Source of the DNA: DAOULY01 sp034414595
GTDB lineage: Bacteria; Chloroflexota; Dehalococcoidia; SZUA-161; JAUWZY01
Assembly: GCA_034414595.1 (NCBI GenBank)
Contig: DAOULY010000016.1
Location: forward strand, 124,001-188,000
Direction: 5' to 3'
DNA: 64,000 nt
Shown in pieces: positions 59,235-64,000 of the stretch. The position numbers and the translations under genes are program-made. The notes beneath the pieces were generated by a model, which saw nothing but the letters and a program-made list of their open reading frames with translations, was not told the DNA's origin and ran no database searches. Each line of letters starts with the position of its first letter. Positions within the stretch are counted from its first letter, which is position 1.

Positions 59235-60191
59235 TTACTTCTCCTGTTGCTCCCCAAGCAATTGGTCTACCATCTCAGGGAAGAGTAAGTTCAAGGGATG
59301 AACCCCGCTGGGTAAGGGTTGACCCTCCTCGTAGGCCAGGGTTGTTAGCAAGGAAGTGGCCGCGGCCACCGCGGGGAACACTCTGGAGGTGCCACTCATG
59401 GGGCCGTAGAAGATGAAATCACTGGCCAAAGCAGCTATGGCATGCATGCTGGCATCGATGGCAGCAAAACCATTTCTACCCCACATCTCCAGTGATTTCT
59501 TCCACATATATGTGCCGTTGCAGGGAGCAGAGCCCACGGGCAAGCCAAATTCCTGTTTGATGAGGCGATTGGCCATCATAGAGAAAGTGGTGGCTGGCAA
59601 ATTCATCACCGCTGTGTCTATTAGGATGCTCTGGAATTCCCCTTTTTGAGCCAGGGGCAGCATGCTCCGCAGCGACTTGAGCCTCCCGCTGGGCCTCTTA
59701 TCATCCACATCGAATACCTGTAGCACTACGTGCTTTATCCCCAGTTCTTTGAGCTCTGCTACCTGAGCTTCGATGTCCTTGTCCCAGGGAGTAATGCTGT
59801 TATACAATAGACGGTCCTGCAGGCCGAGCTCGGCTATGTAGCGCGCTGCGGCCAGCCTGGTCTCCTGTGTCCAGATGTCGATGGCGAGGGGCATCTCAGT
59901 CACGTTGATAAAAAAATCAATGTACTCCTTTGCCTCATCGGGCACGGTGGCTACCATAGCTACCATGCCTGGCACACCGGTCTCCTGGGACAGACGCTCC
60001 ATCTCGTGGATCCGCTCCCTGGACGCCTCTCGGTTGAACTTGCGCTCCTTTCTGTTCTCAACGAGTCGGTCCCCTTTTTGGAACATGCTGCCGATCAGGA
60101 GCGGAGGATTTTCCCCCGGCTGACCGCCTACTTTTAGCCCGCCAATTTGGCACACCTTCTGCTCTGTGACGTAGCCGAACATAGATAACAT
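59235..60191 (-). CDS. MtrH-family methyltransferase (methylcorrinoid:tetrahydropterin)
   Basis: About 318 residues of the MtrH family, related to subunit H of methanogen tetrahydromethanopterin S-methyltransferase and to methyltransferase II of bacterial O-demethylase systems. The conserved start KVCQIGGLKVGGQPGENPPLLIGSMFQKGD is present, followed by MAIDIWTQETR-type and NSITPWDKDI blocks of the pterin-binding TIM barrel. It should move a methyl group between a corrinoid and a tetrahydropterin. Several in-frame starts (GTG, ATG, ATG) crowd the N-terminus; I give the first ATG, and the third at 60182 is possible. Its role is inferred with its neighbours. Confidence 0.88.
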   Translation of the reverse strand: MLSMFGYVTEQKVCQIGGLKVGGQPGENPPLLIGSMFQKGDRLVENRKERKFNREASRERIHEMERLSQETGVPGMVAMVATVPDEAKEYIDFFINVTEMPLAIDIWTQETRLAAARYIAELGLQDRLLYNSITPWDKDIEAQVAELKELGIKHVVLQVFDVDDKRPSGRLKSLRSMLPLAQKGEFQSILIDTAVMNLPATTFSMMANRLIKQEFGLPVGSAPCNGTYMWKKSLEMWGRNGFAAIDASMHAIAALASDFIFYGPMSGTSRVFPAVAAATSLLTTLAYEEGQPLPSGVHPLNLLFPEMVDQLLGEQQEK

Positions 60192-60207
60192 CACTCCTCG
60201 TCGTAGC

Positions 60208-62196
60208 TCACGGGCTCACCTTCTCTGGGAGAACGTGCTTCAGGTGAGGGAAGGTATCTTTCATGTGAGGGAAGTACATGGCGAAGGCAAACTCCCTCTG
60301 GAAATCTGGTTCCACAGTTAATTCTACGTAATCTACCTCTCTGGCGATCTGATCAGCTTCCCTTCTCTTGTCCACGTTGAGCAGGGCTATACGTGCACCA
60401 TCGCCGGCGGCATTGCCCACGGAGTAGATGCTGTCCAAGGAACACGCTGGGAAAAGACCAATGACCGCCGCTGACTCTCTGTCGATGTAGCTGCCAAAGG
60501 CCCCGGCTAGGATAACCTTGTCCAGCCTGTCTACTCCCAAGCGACGCAGCAACAGTTTGGCCCCGACATACAGGGCTCCTTTACCCAGCTGTATTGCCCT
60601 AACATCGTCTTGCGTTATCACAATATCCTGACCTATGGATGTCTCCCCGGCCCAAGCGATGACGAATTCAGGCCCCTCATCGGTGACACGTAAACGGGGT
60701 GTGTCCAGATCGGTGCTGATACGACCGTTTCGCTGCAAGATTCCGGCGCGGAACATCTGGGCCATTGCATCGATGACCCCCGAGCCGCAGATGCCTTTGG
60801 CCTCTCCGCTGTCTGAATCTGTATTCCAGTCTGCATTGCCGATAATCTTGAACCGCACCTCTTTGCTAACAGGGTCTATTTCTATCTTCTCGATGGCTCC
60901 TGGCGCAGCGCGCATACCGTATTTGATGTGGGCTCCCTCAAAAGCTGGTCCCGTGGCACAGGAGCAGCAGACCAGCTTCTCCCTATTGCCGAAAACCAAC
61001 TCGCCGTTGGTGCCGATGTCGATGATGAGCACCATCTCATCCTGATTATACGGCTCCTCTGCGATGAGGACTCCGACATTGTCAGCACCTACGAAACCAG
61101 CCTCGTTGGGGAGGATATGGATATAGGCCCCCGGGGAGATGTTGAGTCCCAGATCACGGGCCTTGGTATCCAGGGAATGGTGTATGCTCGGCGGGAAAGG
61201 AGCCCGGCCCAGATATTGAGGGTTGATAGATAGAAAAAGATGGTGCATACAGGTATTACCCACGATGGTCATGTCGATGATGGACTCACGCTCGGTGCCT
61301 GCCTGCAGGGCCGCCTGCTCCGCAATCTGGTTCAGGCTGTCCACTATTGCCTGGTGCAGGCTCTTCAAGCCGTCTTCATCGGAAATGGCGTAGGTGATGC
61401 GTGACATAACATCTTCACCGTAGACCACTTGTGGATTCATCATGGATTCGGTGGCCACCACCTGGCCGCTGGTCAGATCGCAGAGGTAACCGGCCACTGT
61501 GGTGGTGCCGATATCTACCGCCAGGCCATAGCCTTTATCCACCAGTCCGGGCTCGACACTGATTACCTCCCGGTCCATCCACACCGACACGGTGACCTTG
61601 AAGTCGCCCTGGCGGATGGCGGTCTGCAGGCTTAGCAGCGCTCGGTAATCGATGCTCAAGGAGCCGAGGCCGAAACTGCTCTGCAGCTCAGCTTGCAGAC
61701 GCTCCCAATCGGCCTGGGGGTCCTCCAGGGTGGCTGGGGGCAACTCCACGTAGTACTTCTTTACTGCGGGCTTGAGGTCTATGGCCCTTTCCGTAGCCGC
61801 TTTGCGCACCACCTGTTTGCCCGCTCGGCTCTCCTCGGGGACATAGACTAGGACATCGCCGTGGACGCGAGACACACAAGCCAGTCGGTAGCCATCGAAT
61901 TCCTGGTGTTTGCTGAAGAATTTCTGCTCCCTGTCTTCGAGCGGGGACAGAGATTCCATCCCTGACTGGATGCCATATCTCTCGAAGAAGCCATCCTCGA
62001 CCCTGACCTTGCACTTGCCGCAGGTGGCCTTTCCCCCGCAGATGCTTTCCAAATCCACTCCCAGCTCTTGGGCGGCTTCCTTGATGGTCTTGCCGTGGTC
62101 GATATAGCCTCTGCGGCCCGAGGGTTGAAAGATGACCAGATGCTTCTGTTTCCTCTTCTTGGGCGTAACTCTCCTCCCGCTCTTTATCCTCGTCAT
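60208..62196 (-). CDS. RACo-type corrinoid activation protein (2Fe-2S, DUF4445/ASKHA)
   Basis: A 662-residue reductive activator of corrinoid proteins. The N-terminal [2Fe-2S] ferredoxin domain has C53, C59, C62 (SICGGKATCGKCKVRV) and C107 (YRLACVSR). A linker and an ASKHA ATPase-type domain follow, with GLAVDIGTTTVAGYL (about 222-236), DIGTNGELVFG and KGICGSGVIDAM. Such proteins reduce inactivated Co(II)-corrinoid using ATP. Its presence with a corrinoid protein, UroD-type and MtrH-type methyltransferases completes a methyltransfer system. The ribosome site before the ATG is weak. Confidence 0.94.
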   Translation of the reverse strand: MTRIKSGRRVTPKKRKQKHLVIFQPSGRRGYIDHGKTIKEAAQELGVDLESICGGKATCGKCKVRVEDGFFERYGIQSGMESLSPLEDREQKFFSKHQEFDGYRLACVSRVHGDVLVYVPEESRAGKQVVRKAATERAIDLKPAVKKYYVELPPATLEDPQADWERLQAELQSSFGLGSLSIDYRALLSLQTAIRQGDFKVTVSVWMDREVISVEPGLVDKGYGLAVDIGTTTVAGYLCDLTSGQVVATESMMNPQVVYGEDVMSRITYAISDEDGLKSLHQAIVDSLNQIAEQAALQAGTERESIIDMTIVGNTCMHHLFLSINPQYLGRAPFPPSIHHSLDTKARDLGLNISPGAYIHILPNEAGFVGADNVGVLIAEEPYNQDEMVLIIDIGTNGELVFGNREKLVCCSCATGPAFEGAHIKYGMRAAPGAIEKIEIDPVSKEVRFKIIGNADWNTDSDSGEAKGICGSGVIDAMAQMFRAGILQRNGRISTDLDTPRLRVTDEGPEFVIAWAGETSIGQDIVITQDDVRAIQLGKGALYVGAKLLLRRLGVDRLDKVILAGAFGSYIDRESAAVIGLFPACSLDSIYSVGNAAGDGARIALLNVDKRREADQIAREVDYVELTVEPDFQREFAFAMYFPHMKDTFPHLKHVLPEKVSP

Positions 62197-62236
62197 AGAG
62201 TAGCTGAGGTCTGCAGTCGAGTCAAGCTATTGTCGT

Positions 62237-63283
62237 TCAATCGTACCAGCCAAAGTCAGTGACGGCCTTGGTCATCACATATAAGTTATATGGGGGTGCC
62301 ATGACCGGAAGCTCGCAGCCGGACATGAGAATATAGCCCCGAGGTGCTTGTTTGCCCTTCTCGATAGCCTGTTTGCAGAGCTCGTAGACCTGCTGCGGGG
62401 TTCCGTTCTGAATGACTTGTGGCTCGACATTGCCGGCGATGATGCAGCTGTCACCGAAGTACTTTATTGCGGTAGTGATGTCTACCTCATGACCAAAGCT
62501 GCAGATGCCGGGCTCTCCCATCGGCACCTGAGCCAGATAGGGCAGGTTCTCATTCTGCTCACCGCAGATGTGGATGAAAAAGTGCTTGATCCCTAGGGCC
62601 AATATCTTCTCATGGAGCTCTATTTGATAGGGAAGGACGAATTGCTCAAAGTGCTTTGGCGAGATCACCTGATTGGCTGCGGTGGGCAATGAGTCCCGGA
62701 CGATAATGTGCTCGGGGCCGAAGGTCTGTGCCCAATAATGCGCCACGTCCACGCCATGGTCGGTAGCTAACCGAAGGACTCTACGCGCCAGTTCTGGCTT
62801 CTTGATCATCCAGCGACACAACCGATCGAGACTGCAGATATTTGCTGCCCAAACGAATGGGTTGCCGCAGGAGGTGGTGATAGTCAGGCCGTGTTTCTCC
62901 TCCAGCTTGGAGAATTCCATCTTCAGGGGAAGGGAACCGGCTGTCTTCACATCGGGCAACTCCAGCTTATCGACGTCTTCTTCTGACTCTACAGCGTAGC
63001 GGGTGATGGAAGGGGCCTGGGACCATTGACTGCTGGGGAATTTGACCTCCCCGCCGAATTCCCAGGCGCCATATGAGGCATAGCCAAATGCCGGGTTGCC
63101 ATCGTATCCATACTGCTCCCGGGTCCATAGCTGTGCCTGGAAGCTCTTCTCTGGATCGTTGTAAAAGCTGGCTACGGAGTACCCCACATTTCTGGCGCAA
63201 AACCCGCGGGCAAAGGGGTCAAAGGGAACCCGGTCTGGCTGTTGCCCGCTCAGCAGGGCCCTCATCCGCTCCTCCGAACTCAT
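62237..63283 (-). CDS. UroD-family (MtaA/CmuA-like) methyltransferase, copy B
   Basis: About 348 residues, paralogous in fold to the protein at 58187. It begins SSEERMRALLSGQQPDRVPF and keeps the zinc site: His-x-Cys in FFIHICGEQNEN and a late Cys in LMSGCELPVMAP. A different middle region (GYASYGAWEFGGEVKFP) suggests another substrate. It is likely the substrate-demethylating methyltransferase paired with the corrinoid protein just upstream. The ATG at 63283 aligns with the paralogue; an in-frame GTG 24 bases earlier is also possible. Confidence 0.88.
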   Translation of the reverse strand: MSSEERMRALLSGQQPDRVPFDPFARGFCARNVGYSVASFYNDPEKSFQAQLWTREQYGYDGNPAFGYASYGAWEFGGEVKFPSSQWSQAPSITRYAVESEEDVDKLELPDVKTAGSLPLKMEFSKLEEKHGLTITTSCGNPFVWAANICSLDRLCRWMIKKPELARRVLRLATDHGVDVAHYWAQTFGPEHIIVRDSLPTAANQVISPKHFEQFVLPYQIELHEKILALGIKHFFIHICGEQNENLPYLAQVPMGEPGICSFGHEVDITTAIKYFGDSCIIAGNVEPQVIQNGTPQQVYELCKQAIEKGKQAPRGYILMSGCELPVMAPPYNLYVMTKAVTDFGWYD

Positions 63284-63338
63284 CTCATCTCGCCTTGGTC
63301 TGCCCACTGTGATGTTCTCCTTATTTAGATTTGGGAGG

Positions 63339-64000
63339 TCATTTTGCCCGCATTTCTCTGAGCCGGCTGATCATCTTGATCGCTTCCTCGACTGCATTGG
63401 TGGCGCTGTCGGCATAGCCATCAGCGCCGTACTGTTCGGCTACGTCTCGAGTTAAGGGTGCTCCCCCCACCATGATGGCCACGTTGGGGTTGCGCTCCCG
63501 GATCATCTCGATCACCTTTGGTATTGCCACCATACTGGTGGTCATCAGGGCAGACAGGGCCACCACATCGGCATCGGTCCTCAACTGCTCCTCCACGAAC
63601 TTCTCCAGCTTCACGTCCCTGCCCAGGTCGTGGACGGTCCACCCTGCAACCTCAAACATCATCTTGACCAGGTTCTTGCCGATATCGTGAACATCGCCTT
63701 CGACGGTGCCGATAACCACTTGCCCCTTGACCCGGCCTTCCCTTTCCTCAACTTTGATATGTGGCCGCAGAATGTTGAGGCCTGCATAGAGCGCATCTGA
63801 ACACAGCAGGACCTCGGGGACATAGTACACCTTGTTAGCAAATAGCTCTCCTACCTTTTCCATGCCAGCGGCCAGGCCATCCATGACCGCCTCGTAGGCG
63901 TCTAGGCCTTCTGCCAAAGTAGCCTCGCTGAATGCCACAGCGGCGTCTTCATCGAAGTTCACCACCGCATCATAGAGTCCTTTTAATATCTCCTCGGTTC
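63339..64000 (-). CDS. Corrinoid-binding protein of a methyltransferase system (partial, cut by window end)
   Basis: A corrinoid protein of the MtaC/MtbC/MtvC type, at least 219 residues in view and continuing past position 64000. The N-terminal helical cap (EEILKGLYDAVVNFDEDAAV) is followed by the B12-binding Rossmann domain with the DxHxxG motif in EGDVHDIGKNLVKMM (about residues 105-119 from the visible start), SALMTTSMVAIPKV, and GGAPLTRDVAEQYGADGYA. A GTG at 63965 within the cap is not the true start: the frame is open to the window edge and encodes conserved residues. It carries the methyl group on cobalt. Confidence 0.92.
   Translation of the reverse strand, partial: TEEILKGLYDAVVNFDEDAAVAFSEATLAEGLDAYEAVMDGLAAGMEKVGELFANKVYYVPEVLLCSDALYAGLNILRPHIKVEEREGRVKGQVVIGTVEGDVHDIGKNLVKMMFEVAGWTVHDLGRDVKLEKFVEEQLRTDADVVALSALMTTSMVAIPKVIEMIRERNPNVAIMVGGAPLTRDVAEQYGADGYADSATNAVEEAIKMISRLREMRAK

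Noticed and set aside
63283..63965. Corrinoid protein starting at the GTG at 63965
   Set aside because: The frame remains open to the window end and encodes the conserved helical cap of corrinoid proteins, so the gene is cut by the window rather than short.
1..64000. tRNA, rRNA, CRISPR arrays, insertion sequences and att sites
   Set aside because: I looked for T-arm motifs, regularly spaced repeats, transposase or integrase motifs and flanking direct repeats and found none that I could support.

Overview
The window looks like a chromosome segment of an uncultured anaerobic bacterium of the Chloroflexota, most likely class Dehalococcoidia. The evidence is indirect: two cytoplasmic reductive-dehalogenase-like Fe-S proteins, a DapL-type lysine pathway, a DUF5679 zinc ribbon, methanogen-type homocysteine genes, corrinoid methyltransferases and an aldehyde:ferredoxin oxidoreductase, all oxygen-sensitive or low-potential chemistry. 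I see no rRNA or tRNA gene, CRISPR array, transposase or integrase.

Layout. (1) 0-19 kb is mostly housekeeping: a DUF72 protein, an orphan PEP-synthase ATP-grasp domain, a long + strand run (nadB, nadC, ATC-hydrolase-like, dapF, endonuclease-like, dapL, hflX, M16 peptidase), a glycogen-debranching-like enzyme, groES-groEL behind a perfect CIRCE operator, and uvrA followed by HD, PAS and DUF167 genes. (2) 19-31 kb is accessory: an A+T-richer restriction-endonuclease-fold orphan, a pilus-accessory protein with a DUF11-like domain, tandem zinc-binding paralogues, an M23 peptidase, a DUF3160 protein, a PHP phosphoesterase and the first RdhA-like protein. (3) 31.6-36.8 kb is a three-subunit molybdenum hydroxylase operon led by a UPF0261 gene. 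(4) 36.8-39.3 kb is a three-gene minor-pilin operon preceded by a clear cyclic-di-GMP-I riboswitch and a terminator hairpin. (5) 39.6-52 kb holds the homocysteine operon (COG1900, NIL-ferredoxin, UPF0280), an AOR with its ferredoxin partner, two PAC2-family genes and a DUF362 ferredoxin.

(6) 52-64 kb is a leftward catabolic region. In transcription order it encodes a corrinoid protein (cut by the window end), a UroD-type methyltransferase, a RACo-type corrinoid activator, an MtrH-type methyltransferase and a second UroD-type methyltransferase. An FAD oxidoreductase, a UbiD decarboxylase, a second RdhA-like protein, a 4-oxalocrotonate tautomerase and a second UPF0261 protein follow. The first five form a complete methyl-transfer module: substrate methyltransferase, corrinoid protein, transfer to a tetrahydropterin, and reductive reactivation.

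How they fit together (inference). The corrinoid module could strip methyl groups, perhaps from methoxylated aromatics, into a folate or Wood-Ljungdahl pathway. UbiD, tautomerase, Mo hydroxylase and AOR could process the remaining ring acid or aldehyde. The RdhA-like proteins lack Tat signals and membrane-anchor partners, so they are better read as intracellular reductases than as respiratory dehalogenases. The most novel-looking items are this extended catabolic cluster and the riboswitch-controlled pilin operon with its diverged paralogue at 21 kb.
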